From Icerya purchasi (taxonomy: Eukaryota > Arthropoda > Insecta > Hemiptera > Monophlebidae): 64,000 nucleotides of DNA. Location: contig CM077115.1 in NCBI GenBank assembly GCA_039619475.1, forward strand, positions 41,788,944 through 41,852,943, written 5' to 3'. The notes beneath the pieces are model-generated. The model was given only the letters and a program-made list of their open reading frames with translations. It ran no database searches and had not been told where the DNA came from. Positions 46,619-58,413 of this stretch are shown in pieces. A program made the translations under genes and the position numbers. Positions within the stretch are counted from its first letter, which is position 1. The number at the start of each line of letters is the position of its first letter.

Positions 46619-47412
46619 CTAACATAAAAAAAACGGCGATTATTTCTCATTTTTGCATATCGAAGTGGAATAAAATTTCTTAATTGCAATCAATTATCGA
46701 CTCTTTTATTTTCTCAAATCAACTTTAAGAGACATCATCGAAGCCTTCGGAAATCAGAGAAATGTGATCTCTTCAAAAAAACAAACCATTTTTAACGGAA
46801 TTTTCATTTTCGCAATAGAAACAAAATATTGCAGCAAAATTTACATTAATGTACATACCGTTGCAATTACATTTGTCAACTTTTCGAAATTTAGTATTTT
46901 GAAAACTTCGTTTACGGACAGAAACATTCTGTGATATTTCTATAAAGTCAATGTGATTTATATTTTATAATAAGCAAATGTATATATTATTTTTTGCTTT
47001 TTTTTTTTTTTTTTTTTTAAAAAAAAGTAATGGCAAATATAACAAAAAGGAAAAGAAAATTCTTTTTATTTTTACACCTGGACTTAGCTATCGTAGCGTT
47101 TCGTTCAAGTAGAACCTGGCTCGGATCTCATTACTGAAAGTGTAGGAAGAAATTTATCGCCTATTCTAGGTTAAGCCTACATTTAACCAGGGTCTTTATT
47201 TTTTTTCAAAAAGAATAATAATAAAAAAAAACTCCATCGATCAATGGTATTTTTCATTTATTAAAATTATACCGACACACTTGAAACACCAGTTTAACGA
47301 ACTAACCTCACAGTGTAATTAAATATTGTATTTGCGGAGCTCACGTACCACATACTACAGTGTAAATTTACAATAATTTGTTATTAAATTTTAAAGATGA
47401 AATGTAAAACAA

Positions 47413-47448
<36 letters not shown>

Positions 47449-48596
47449 AGCTTTTTTTATAACAATTTAGGTGTATGTCGTTTTTAGGATTTTCATACTT
47501 TTTTTGATGTGCGTACATAAACATTGCAATGAAGGTCTCAGATTGTTCTTTCCTATTTTACATGCAGTATTAGGATAATCCAATTTGACGGCATGACCAC
47601 GAATTTTTACGATTCCTTTGAGAATGAATCTACTCGTCGTAATTAAGCTCTTTTTTCTTTTTTGGAAAATTTTATGACATCAAATTTTGATAACATTTTT
47701 ATTGGAAAAAAAAAGTACTAATTTTCAGGGTAGATACGGAGAAGAGTTATTGATTATTTTTTTATTAACTTAATTGCAAAAATGGTTTCACCAGTGGGAG
47801 TTTTTAATTTAGAAAACGTAATTATTTTTGTATTTAATTATTTTTTATATGTTTCATTATTGTTATTTCTTACTCTTTGAGTGTAATAAAAATTAATAAA
47901 ATTTCATAAGCATTTTTAAAGATAATGTATGAACCTATTGTCAAGTTAAAATTCATATGTAAATTACAAAATTTGAGCAATTCTAATTAAGTATATTAAA
48001 AATGAGAGCGATGAAACGATGTTAAAAAATAAAATTATAGTTCTGGCTAAAAAAAAAATAGATTTTTCCTAAAATATCGTTTTGCAGAAATTTACTCGAC
48101 CGTCTCCTCCTCGTCGATATATTATACCACAATATCGGCATGTTCGGATAATACCGGGTGTCTTTTAAAATGATTTTAATGACGACGAATTTATTAATTT
48201 AATTAATTTATATTTTTTAAAACTCAATTAGCAGCAAGCGGAATATATTTCACGTTAAATGTAAAAAAATTTCCTTCTACCTTCGAATAAATTACAGATT
48301 TGTGCCTTTCTGCCGCGATCTGTTAACTAGAGAGGTTAACTAATACTTTTTTTTTTGTTAATTAAATCGATGAAAAAGTAAAAACGCGGGATAATTCTCA
48401 CGGCTTTTAAAATTACGAATTAAAAAAACGTTTATACAACTCAAAAAATAAATAAATAAAACAAATAAATAAATCGATATTTTTAAACATTTTTTAGAAA
48501 ATTTGATTAACATATTCCGATTCGAAATTACTATAACATTTTGAGAAAAATTAAATCGGTAAAATATTATCATTAATAATGATAATAATAATAAAA

Positions 48597-48634
<38 letters not shown>

Positions 48635-49138
48635 TATAATAACAATAAGAAATAAATGCACTACAGTACTTCAACAATAAATTAATTTTACTGTAGAAAA
48701 GAGTAATAATTAACATAAAATCCGACCGGCATGCACATTATTGGCTGCGACAGATAAATACACAAAAGTAATCGCGACCGATGCAACCTTACACATTTAT
48801 AAAAATTTAATAATTAAACTTTTACATCAAGGCACCTATATACGTAATTTCGTAACAATTGACGAAGGTTAATATAATACGTACGTAAATAAATTCTAAA
48901 TTTGCACCATTTCTAAATAATATGGTTAACAAAGATTAAGTAATATATGTACAACGTCTAATTACTGTCCTAATAAAAATTTGCTTTTAATACGTAAACG
49001 GTTAAACGAAAGAAAAACATTCAAACAGACAATACGCTGTCCGTACATCATTTGAAAATAAATTATTAATGAATTTTAATACGAAGGCACAATACATAAA
49101 ATTTGATTTTAGATCAAAATGCGCTGTGACGTTGCTGC

Positions 49139-49140
<2 letters not shown>
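46619..49140. other. Non-coding stretch with simple repeats
   Basis: No coding segment was recognised. It holds a T-run at about 47000-47020, a 31-base A-run at 47414-47444 and an (AAT)n tract at 48590-48645. Confidence 0.45.
48590..48645. repeat. (AAT)n microsatellite
   Basis: AATAATAATAAT repeated from about 48599, with interruptions at both edges. Confidence 0.95.

Positions 49141-49143
<3 letters not shown>

Positions 49144-49207
<64 letters not shown>
49144..49207. repeat. (TA)n microsatellite
   Basis: About 64 bases of nearly uninterrupted alternating A and T, ending 13 bases before the hAT-like element at 49221. Confidence 0.97.
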
Positions 49208-49209
<2 letters not shown>

Positions 49210-49220
49210 TGCATGTATAT

Positions 49221-50221
49221 CAGTGGCGAATCCTAATTTTTTCTCTGGTATTTCAATAAAACAGACACATGTTGAACAAATCGTACGCACTAGTATGCAA
49301 ACAAGAATAAAGCCATGTTTTCTTTATGTATTTCAAAAAATAAAAAATTAAATTTAACATTGATGACTAAATTTAGATGAAGAAAATTAACAAATTTATC
49401 ATAAGTAATAAATTATTATAAATTGTTTTAAGTAGTAAAATTCATTAAAAGAAAGACCTAATCAGAAATCTAATGCTACAAAATTTTAACTTGGCTATAC
49501 TTGCAAATAATTTTTAACTGTTTCAAGTATTATTTTAAATTGTTTCACGTAAAATTGTACTAGGGAGAATAAAATACAACCAGAAAAACATTAAAAAAAG
49601 AACCAAAAAAAAAAAAACAAGGTAATTTTTTCTACATGTAGACTTATTACAGGCGGCTGTACACATCTTAACGGCAGCCGCGTGCTGTTTTAATAGCATT
49701 TTGCTATTTGACGTGCTAGATTGCTCGGTAAACCGAGTGATAAAACTTATATGCTAGTCAGATGCAGTGCCCTTTATGGCCACCTGACGGCACTGTGAAG
49801 TATGACAGATCAAGTCTAGTTGCGTATAATATAAGCTACTGCCTGAATCAAGAAACCAAATGGAAAAGTATCTGGGGATTGTAAACGCTTGATATTTGAT
49901 TTTCTGCTTGCGCTGTTGCTGTACATATGCTTCTCAATGTGCTCTTAATGACCGGAGAAGTATTCCTGGCGAACAAAACACAAAAGACGAGCAGATCATG
50001 AAATTGGAATTCACTACTATTACTCGACATTGACGTGAAGCCGTTTACATATTAAGCACTTTTCTTTTCATGCTTAAATAGCGACTGCTCATTGGCAAGC
50101 TAAAAAGCACGCGTCTTTAACCAAGTTAATCTCCGTTTTGCTGGAGAAGTACTAATAAATTTCTTTCAGTTTGCTTTGGTACTTCGCTGCATGACTAGAA
50201 GTACTAGAGGATTCGCCACCG
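49221..50221. mobile_element. hAT-like element, about 1 kb, without transposase
   Basis: The left end CAGTGGCGAATCCT and the complement of the right end CGGTGGCGAATCCT form 14-base inverted repeats of hAT type. The 8-base flanks ATGTATAT and ATATGTAT agree at 6 of 8 positions, but lie in TA-rich DNA so this is weak. The inner part (49640-50200) is richer in G and C; a 60-codon minus-strand ORF there is unassigned. Confidence 0.6.
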
Positions 50222-50371
50222 ATATGTATTGATTCAATTATTTCGAGTAAATATATTATTCTAGTAATAAATATACATATTTTATAAAATACAAAAATTT
50301 CAATGGGAAACGCATTAGAGTCCATTGGCAGTTCGAATTCGGTATAAATCAGTTCAGAAAATTACACTAAT

Positions 50372-50764
50372 TTATAGCGCCAAAGAGACAGACAGACGGA
50401 GGGAGACTGTAAATTTCGACAAAATAAATGCATACGCTAACACATTGTAAACCACAATGAGCAGTAAACGAACACATTCAAATAGTTCTTTTTTCGGCGA
50501 AAAAGTTTTCTGCGGGAAACACATTGCGCAAACTTCTACTATTTCCGTCTGGTTTTGCGGATGCTGTACTACTAAAAAGAGTTGTCTACAGACAGAAACT
50601 CTTCTCAAGCGTGTATTTAGAACGTTATATAGAAAATGCAATAAGAGCGCCGCGAACACAAGTCGAACGGTAATGAATAAAAATGATTCCGGCAATTTCG
50701 TTAACATAATTCCAGTCTTGAAATTAGGAAGCCTCGGGAATCCTTCGGAATAGCTAAAGATCAT
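50372..50764. other. Overlapping unassigned ORFs on both strands
   Basis: The plus strand (50457-50753) reads MSSKRTHSNSSFFGEKVFCG and contains SVWFCGCCTTKKSC. The minus strand (50764-50372) has a 130-codon hydrophobic frame. Neither is recognised and neither has clear splice or promoter context. One may be a relic of a coding sequence, because two long frames overlap in otherwise stop-rich DNA. Confidence 0.25.
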
Positions 50765-51037
50765 CGGCTGATCAATATTTAATCATTTTTTGCACCTTCT
50801 TCAATGCCGTGCTATATTTGCATCTGTAAAGGTTGCGCGCGTGTAAGTGAAATTTTGTCACTTGTTGCGATTTTAATCGCTAAGCAAACACATTTTTTGA
50901 TAGGAAACACACAAATAATATCATCGATAGAGTATTACTACGTTATTGAACGAAGTAGAAAAGTAAATAAAATGGCAGATCAGAACTAAAAAACCGAAAT
51001 AGGGTACACATAAGTGTACATATAACATGTATAGAAA

Positions 51038-51039
<2 letters not shown>

Positions 51040-51074
<35 letters not shown>
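51040..51074. repeat. Poly-A run of about 35 bases
   Basis: Uninterrupted A after ATAGAAAAT; no LINE or retrocopy could be recognised on its 5' side. Confidence 0.9.
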
Positions 51075-51077
<3 letters not shown>

Positions 51078-51308
51078 ACATAAATAAAAATAGTGTATAA
51101 ATGATGATAAATTGAGCTAGAAAATGAGGAAAATAAAGTACGACTGTACAGATACGCGAGCCATCTTGAAGGCTGTCTCCGATTATCTCGAACTTTGTTT
51201 CGTTTCTGAACACATGAATACGTGTTTCACACTGAATATCGACGATTCTAAAGGAAAGTAATCAGTTATTTCAATTATTAAACTGGACAATACAAGCTAA
51301 TTGCGTAT

Positions 51309-51514
51309 ATATGTTGATTAATAATAAACTCACCGATTTTACGAAATATTTTAATTAAATTTTGAATGAATGTTTCGGCAACAAAGTGCTCCATAATCAT
51401 TAATCATTAATCATATTGTATGATTATGGCAACACTTTGTTGCCGAAACATGTCGCAGTTTATTTAAAATTTAATTAAAATATTTCGTAGCGTGTTTATT
51501 ATTAATTAACATAT
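51309..51514. repeat. Near-perfect foldback (arms of about 90 bases)
   Basis: Left arm with ATGTTGATTAATAATAAACT, TACGAAATATTTTAATTAAA and TGTTTCGGCAACAAAGTG; the right arm is its reverse complement (CACTTTGTTGCCGAAACATG, TTTAATTAAAATATTTCGTA, GTTTATTATTAATTAACATA). The short loop holds a TTAATCA repeat. As RNA it would fold into a long hairpin. Confidence 0.85.
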
Positions 51515-52045
51515 AAAAAAAACGAGGAAATGGATGGTTTAAATATTGTATCACTAATTGTGTATAATAAAAAACGGTATAAATTACGACAAGAGCGGCG
51601 CGCGGACAGTGTAAACATCTGCCGAAAGAAATGGTACGAGAGTGTAAAGCAGAGGCGGTCATAGAGAAGACGGGCAGTTTGGAAGACATGGTTGGTGGAA
51701 TATACAATTTTTGAAAAGGCTCCTCCTTAAAATAATACGATTTTCATCAAAGTTGAAATGAAAACAAATTTTTATTTCTTCCGGCGTAAAAGCTAAAGTC
51801 CGTATCATTTTTATATAGGCAAAATTTGCTTTCTTCAAAATCGGTTGCAGGCAGATCACCACCGGAATATAATTAAATTCCCGATTTCCCTGTCAGCAAA
51901 ATTGTAAATGAGTTTTTTTTTTTGTTTTTCCTTCGAAAAATCGTAATATTTCTTCATAATTTTTCTAATAAATTGATATATGTTTTTTTACTTTGTTTAT
52001 TATATTTACATTAATAATATTTTACTTAATGCTCGTTATAAACAT

Positions 52046-52095
<50 letters not shown>

Positions 52096-53539
52096 CTGTA
52101 CCACTATAGTTTTTGATGTGGATAAAATGTCTCTCCTTTAATTTGATACTTAAAATTAAATTTAAGTGATGGAAAAATATTTAATTATCATTTCTTAATT
52201 ACAGGCTGCACAATGGAATTTATATATCGGATATTAGTAAGGAAATTCGGTGTAATATTTCAAGGAAATATGAAAACATACACATTCAAATGAAAATTTC
52301 ATTAAAAGCGTTTTTACATTCTGCACAATTTTGCATAAAAGCTAACGAGATGTTAAAATATTGGAAGAACGAAAATTTAACAGGAATACGATGTTTCAAA
52401 AATTATACCACCAAGTTCGCTCAGCATTAAAAGAAGCTTTAGAAATTACGCAGAGGTAACAAATGTACTTATAAAACTAATACGAACGGTTACGTATAGT
52501 TGTAATGTTTAAAAATTATTTAATTTAGGTGCTTTTTTATTCTCATTATTAAAATAGCCCTTCGTTACGTTCACCTCAATTTTAAATTACTTTAACAAAA
52601 ACGATAATGATGGGTAAGTTAGTTAGTCTTTTTTTTTTTCTCTCTTTCTCTCTCCCTCTATCTAGATAAACATCCGATATTTACAAGTTTTACGAATTCG
52701 ATTTGGACAGAGTATATTGGTTTTGTTGATCATTCCCACTGATGCTAAGCGTGTCACAATTGTGTAAGGAAATTTCGCGAGCCGGGTAAAATGTTCGTGT
52801 ATGAATCTGCAGCGATAAATAAAGGCAATGAAGTAAGATGATGATAGAGTGACTGCCGGTCGACGTTAGAAAAAAAAAGAGGAAGTCGCAAAATATAGTC
52901 TGTCGAGCGAAAAAAATCAGTTCGTAAAACAACCGAAACGCGCTGACGTCATAAAATCAGGGGACCACCTCAGATTAAACTTCAGTCCATCGCGTATCAG
53001 ATATAATAGTCATTCTATTAACACCACATGGTTCGTTTGGTTCGAAACAGATCGGAAAAAAAGAACGGACGAACGTACACAGATGAAACAAAACCGAGGT
53101 AACTATTTCTATGAAGGGGAGGAATAATAGGAATATATGGTAATATGATTTTTTTCGGGAATATTGAAATGCGCGTTGAGTATCAATACGCGTCCTGATG
53201 CTAGTGCATTAGTTTGAGCAACATTCGTGCTCGTCAACGAAACTCGAACGGACTTCTTTCGCTGGACAGACTACAGCTAATTCATACGTTCTAGAGAAAG
53301 CGATTAGTTTTCTTTTTCTAATTCCGATACGATATATAGTTTTCCACTTAGCTGATGATCTGTTTGTATTCAGATTCGTTCGGTATAAATCATGGAACAC
53401 GACAGAGAGCGGACTAGACCGTTCTTCTCTGTTCAAGGTTAATATTATAGCAGCGGACCGTCGCAATCTGGAACTGTACAATTTTCTTTTTCTTAAGTTT
53501 CTTTTTTTTTTTTTTCCATGCCGACTTTATAACAATACC
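51515..53539. other. Non-coding stretch, nothing recognised
   Basis: Contains (TA)n at about 52049-52093. The minus-strand ORFs at 51659-51862, 52690-52932 and 53209-53481 are unassigned. No IFTV-like Eip63E terminal exon was found here. Confidence 0.4.
52049..52093. repeat. (TA)n microsatellite
   Basis: Uninterrupted alternating T and A. Confidence 0.95.
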
Positions 53540-54345
53540 GAATCATTCGTTGATTTTAAAGTTCCGTTCTTTTGCTCTATCTTTACTGCGGAATCTGTTG
53601 CCATCTTACGAGCCATTATTTATATTTCCCCTTCTACAAGTCCTTCCAATAGCGTTATCTGCACCTTCCCTTTCTCCTTCCACTGATACTATCATCCTAA
53701 AATTCGTTCTCTTCTCTATGATCTACCCTCATCGACGTCTACCTAGATTGACTTTCTTTGGATTCCCGGTCATTCAGGCATTGATGGAAATGTAGACGTC
53801 GACCTCCTCGCTAAAGCTGCTGCTTCCAATGGAAATTTTATTAGTACGGTTCCGGCACACAATATTCTCCGTCCAGCTAAATCCTGCCATCTTAGGCACG
53901 CTGTTTATGTTCCTCTTTCACCAAATCCAAATTCCTTTTATCTCTTGATTAACCCTGTTCCTTCTTCTCGTATTTGATTCTATGATTTCCCCAGTTTGCG
54001 TCGGTCCATAATTACTAAACTATCTCGCCTCCATTGCTCAAATAGTCTTCTTCCTTCTTCTCTAAATCGCTTTTCTTTGGCTGCATCTCGTAATTATCCA
54101 TTGGATCCTGAAAGTTCCCAGTATGTATGCGAATCACGTGCTTTTCGAGTGTTCTGGTTTATCTCGCGAGCGTGAATTACTTTATTATCAACTTTTAAAG
54201 CTTGATCTGCTCCTTTCAACGCCTCCTATGTTCTTTCTTTGTCTATTCTCTCTGTTATTCCTGTTCTAGAGGTGTTCCTTGTTTCCATTGCCGATAAAAT
54301 AAAAACATAGTTTCTATTCTGTTTCATGCATCTCAAAAAAAAAAA
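53540..54345 (+). mobile_element. I-like LINE 3' fragment (RNase H and end) with A tail
   Basis: C/T-rich. With frameshifts it reads CSIFTAESVAILRAIIYISP, IDFLWIPGHSGIDGNVDVDL, LAKAAASN and FYDFPSLRRSIITKLSRLHC, the RNase H and C-terminal region of the family at 6430-8591. A short A-run at 54335-54345 closes it. It lies between the last recognised Eip63E exon and the candidate exon at 46543. Confidence 0.75.
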
Positions 54346-55209
54346 CGTTGATTCGGTTGGTCATGGGGAATCAATTCCGCTATGTTATACGAATCCGCGG
54401 ACATATATTCTTCCGGACATCATTAATGAACAATGAAAAAGAATTTCTGTGAATAACCCTACTTTCAAGTTTATCACGCTGGTAACCTTAAATGAAACGA
54501 CATCTTTTCTTTCTATCATTTCTTATCTAATCCTTATTGCTGCGTTTAATATTTCCTGCATCGAACCGTTCAGTGCAATATTCTACTGATCATATTACTA
54601 TAACACAACTTATTCAATACACATTAACTTTGAATGAAACGTAAAATAAACCACATAAAATATGGGTTTTTCGATTTCATTTTTGGAAATCAACATTTTC
54701 GAACGTCAATGATTCTGCGTATTATGATATTTCGAATGAATCTCGTTTTTTTTTTTTTTAAAACATACTTCTCACTTTTATTTTTTAAATAATGGAATAA
54801 TGTTACGTTTATTGTATTACATTTTTTAGATATACGACAACTTAAAAGATCATTTAAAATTAAAATGCGGTAATTATCAGAGTTACACACACTTTTATGT
54901 TCGGAGTTTATGACTGTATCTTATATAAAATTGAAAAGGAGTTGAAAAAATTGCGTATATGTTTTATAAAACAAGAAAATATACGAGTGTATTTTTTAAA
55001 TACGTTCTTATTGCTCTAGCTGATGTGAATATGGTAAATATGTAAGCGAATTTTTTAAAAACGATATTTAAAAATATTTAATTTAAAGAAGAAAAAAAGT
55101 AAATTTCATATCACTAGTTTTAGATCATTATTCCGGTGATCCTGTTTGAGATTGTTTAAATAATTAAATATAACTATTTATAAAGTTGATTAATACTTAG
55201 TTTACTAAC
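54346..55209. other. Downstream of the last recognised Eip63E exon, nothing recognised
   Basis: AT-rich intron or 3' sequence without recognisable coding segments. Confidence 0.4.
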
Positions 55210-55300
55210 CGTGAGGAAGATCATAGAGTATTTCGGGTAAACCGTTAAAATATTTATGCCTCATAGCGTCTATCGCGCTAATCCGTTTATCTGGTTGTAG
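55210..55300 (-). CDS. Eip63E: Eip63E/CDK14 kinase, final C-lobe helix exon
   Basis: Following TTATAG, 91 nt encode LQPDKRISAIDAMRHKYFNG and then LPEILYDLPH, with one base left before GTTAGT. The L-x-P-x-x-R-(I/L)-S-A element is the conserved end of the kinase fold with its invariant arginine, and LPxxLYDLP is the usual subfamily continuation. In relatives the next exon carries an IFTV-like sequence; none was recognised downstream. The acceptor is flanked by a long A-rich run (T-rich on the coding strand). Confidence 0.9.
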
Positions 55301-56360
55301 CTATAAAAAAAATAAAAAAAAAAAAAAAAAATTGTATATAAATAATAATATATAAATTAAAAATTAACAGATGTTAAAAATAAATATTAAACATTTTTGT
55401 TTGAATATAGAATGAGATAGAATTACAAATTTGATTCATTACAGAAAATTCGCGGTACGCTAAAAATTGATAAAATACAAAATGAGATCCACTTAAAAAG
55501 TAGTTTAAAACCTAAAAATTCGTTCAAAATGAAATTATAAAAGAAGAATTTTGTTCAAAAATCGAAAATAGCTGCACATAAAGAGAACTCTTGTACGTTA
55601 ATAATACGAGTGTTCGATAAAGACTGATGTTTGCGTTGCATTTGGCGTGAACGCGGCACTAGCGCCACATCTACGGCCGTACTCAAAATATTCCGCTTTT
55701 CTTTTTTTTTTTTTTTTTTTTGCGATAGTAAGTTTCCCTGGGTTTTTACATAATGAACAACCCTTGAACAAACATGCACGATAATCGCCTCTAAGTTTTA
55801 CAAAGTTCCATTTATTTGTGCAATCAAAGTTCCACTCTTTCAAAAAATCTATAAAGAACCGAAAAAAGGATTTGACGATAATACTACGAGTAAGAGAACA
55901 TGTTTCCATTGCACGAAGGTAGAAGTCGGCCACCAAAACTAACTGTGGTCATTACATTTTTCGATTAACGCGCTGCGGTGCAACTGTGGCCTATTACACT
56001 GATGTTTTGGAGCAAATGATGAAAGATCACATCTTTCTCCAAAAAAGCGTTCAGATTACGACAATGAGCGGCTCATGTTGCGACAACGGTAACAGAATGT
56101 TTCCGCATCTAGAATCCGAACTATTTTTTTTTTTTTTTTTTTTTTATGGGTCCCCATTCTAGATGTAACTGGCCGGGCAAGTTTATTCATATAATATAGT
56201 TAACATTTTACATTGCAGTTGTCCCAGAACTTTTGCAAAAACACTTCTCGCTTTGAAATCAACTGGATTTCGCTTAATATAAATTAGAATGTATGATCAA
56301 TTTTAAATATCTACTTTTTTTTTTTTGACATTGACAGTGTATATATATATATATATATAA
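55301..56360. other. Eip63E intron with homopolymers
   Basis: A-runs and T-runs near 55310, 55710 and 56125, and a minus-strand ORF at 55598-55936 that is not recognised. (TA)n at 56340-56358 leads into repeat D. Confidence 0.45.
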
Positions 56361-56670
56361 AAACTCGGCCATTTTGGCCTCGCAAGGGGCTGTGCCCCTT
56401 GACCCCTCTTGCTTTTATTTATGTCTCTTTCTCTTCTATACTTTGTATAAAATGATCAAAATTTACAACGTAATTCTTACTGGCATCAACACAAAAAGGA
56501 AAACAAAACATAATCACAAAAATCCTATTCTAACATTTAACTTTCATTACATAAAATTGTGACATTTTTTAAATAACAATAACAAAAATCCTATAAAATA
56601 TAACAAACGTTACATAAAATTGGGACATTTTTTCGAATGGGGGTAGCCTAAGAATTACGTTGTAATTAAT
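56361..56670 (+). repeat. TA-tract-associated repeat D, copy 3
   Basis: AAACTCGGCCATTTTGGCCT to TGTAATTAAT, 310 bases; the closest match to copy 2, also preceded by (TA)n. It lies in an Eip63E intron, antisense to that gene, while copies 1 and 2 lie in transporter introns. Confidence 0.88.
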
Positions 56671-58251
56671 AAAATACAATATCTTAAGATTAATATATTT
56701 CATTTTTCTCCTTCAGTATTTCTCTTACAAAGCTGCTGATCTTAGGATAGGTCTTTAATTAATTTTGTTAAAAAAATACGGATCGTGCGAATGAATTAAA
56801 AATTAAATAGTGAAATATTTTATTTAATCAATAAATGGTGCATAATAGTTTTGAAAAAAAAAAAAAAAGATAATTAATACGGTGTATTTAGTTTAAACAA
56901 GAATGGAGTTGGTTTAACTTTGTTTTCCGTAAAATAAAATTGGACATGTTTTTTCGTCTTTCTAAATTGTCAGGAAACATTTTTTTTTTTTTTTTTAAAT
57001 ACATGTATAGTAGACTACCATCTAACACGCTGTTTTTAGAGATATTTAGATAATTTAGTAGCTCTAATAAACTGAAGGACTGATCTAGTTCTGTTGAGAA
57101 ATTAGGAGATACTTGTGACAGAGTCAGTGTTATTTCAAGAAGTTCGGTGGGCTAAAAATGCCGATCATTTGCAAAGTAAACGGGGAACGGAAGGGGAAAT
57201 ATTTTGGAGGCAGATCGAGCACTCCATGGAATATAAAACTACGAGGCAAGGCTATATGTTTTATCCGCAGTCGACTAAGAGCACAAAACTCTCCTTGGGA
57301 AATGTTTTCATCTGCCTATTACGGTGTTCAATTGTAGGTTTGATGCATTTTAGAAAAATCTGGGGCATTTTTCATGAGGATATGGCCATGAACAAAAGCG
57401 TTAATATGTCGCTGAAAAGGCGTTTTAAGACACGGGGGGGGGGAGCAATGCTGAGCGAGCAGATATATCGACTAACATTAATTTCGACTAACGTATACTG
57501 TTAATTTTTATTAACATTTCTCTTTTTTTTTTTCAGCTGGAGATAGGATATTTCCGATCACGTTTTCGGCGATAATCTATTTCTGTTTACTTTAAATGTT
57601 GTGTTATTTATGTGTTTTAATTATTCGTTATTTTATTCTATTAACAAATTAATGGAATAGATACACGGGATATTTAATAATAAATGGTTAAAAAAGGTTC
57701 TACAGCCTGACGGATAAAAAAATAAGTTCACACGTTTCCTAAAGAAAGTACTATTCGTATACATTTCTCTCAAAACCGATGCTGTTTATTAAATATTTTC
57801 ACTGAAAATTATACACCGTAAATACTTCTTTAGTCGACTCAACGGGAACAAAACAGCATTTTAGGTAATATAATCGTTTTTGACCAATCTGCAGATCACT
57901 TTTCGATAAGTTAGGAAGCACGAATAAACAACAAAACGATCAATAAAAGCTAATTTCATCTTAACAATTAAACTAATCAAAATTCCAAACATCATAAGCC
58001 TATATATTTCCATTTGAATAGTTTTAAAAAAAAAGATAAGTCCACTTTGTTTTTCTTTATAACGATTAATCACTTTTTGTTTATAATCAATCCCGGTTTC
58101 AGATAAATCGAATTCGGTGTAGAAAACGCATGCCCATACACACACACACACACATATATATTTATGTGTGTGTATTCATGTTGTAAAATAACTATTATTT
58201 TAAAAGTGGGCAAAATAGTCCCGTGAACAACACGCTAATTCGAAAAATTAC
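56671..58251. other. Eip63E intron; unassigned ORF at 57115-57504
   Basis: The plus-strand frame at 57115-57504 (129 codons; FQEVRWAKNADHLQSKRGTE near its start) is less AT-rich than its surroundings but not recognised. (CA)n-like sequence lies at 58138-58155. No other feature seen. Confidence 0.3.
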
Positions 58252-58413
58252 CTGTAAAAATGCGTAAGCTAAATTTTCGGTTTCCGATATATCGTACAAT
58301 TTTGGAAATTTCAAACCTAACTTCTGACTCGGATAGTAATTCGTGATATACTTTTTGTAACCAGGCAGCCGTGTTACACCTTCCCATGTTTCTTCAGTCG
58401 GAGTTCCTAATAA
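58252..58413 (-). CDS. Eip63E: Eip63E/CDK14 kinase, C-lobe exon
   Basis: A 162-nt exon (54 codons, phase 0 at both ends) after TTTCAG encodes LLGTPTEETWEGVTRLPGYK, then KYITNYYPSQKLGLKFPKLY and ends AYAFLQ before GTAATT. The LLGTP-E-TW stretch is the CDK-family insert region, and the following charged and aromatic segment is like insect Eip63E. Frame and splice signals are clean. Confidence 0.93.

Noticed and set aside
47307..47355. Minus-strand AG...GT segment reading MWYVSSANTIFNYTV, tested as the IFTV-type Eip63E exon
   Set aside because: Its entry phase (2) does not fit the phase left by the 55210 exon (1), and only a few residues resemble the expected motif.
49144..49207. Protein-coding ORF made of Tyr-Ile repeats
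   Set aside because: It is a translation of the (TA)n microsatellite.
50457..50753. Cysteine-containing plus-strand ORF as a possible small secreted protein
   Set aside because: No signal peptide, no regular cysteine spacing, and an even longer frame overlaps on the other strand, so there is no reason to prefer it.
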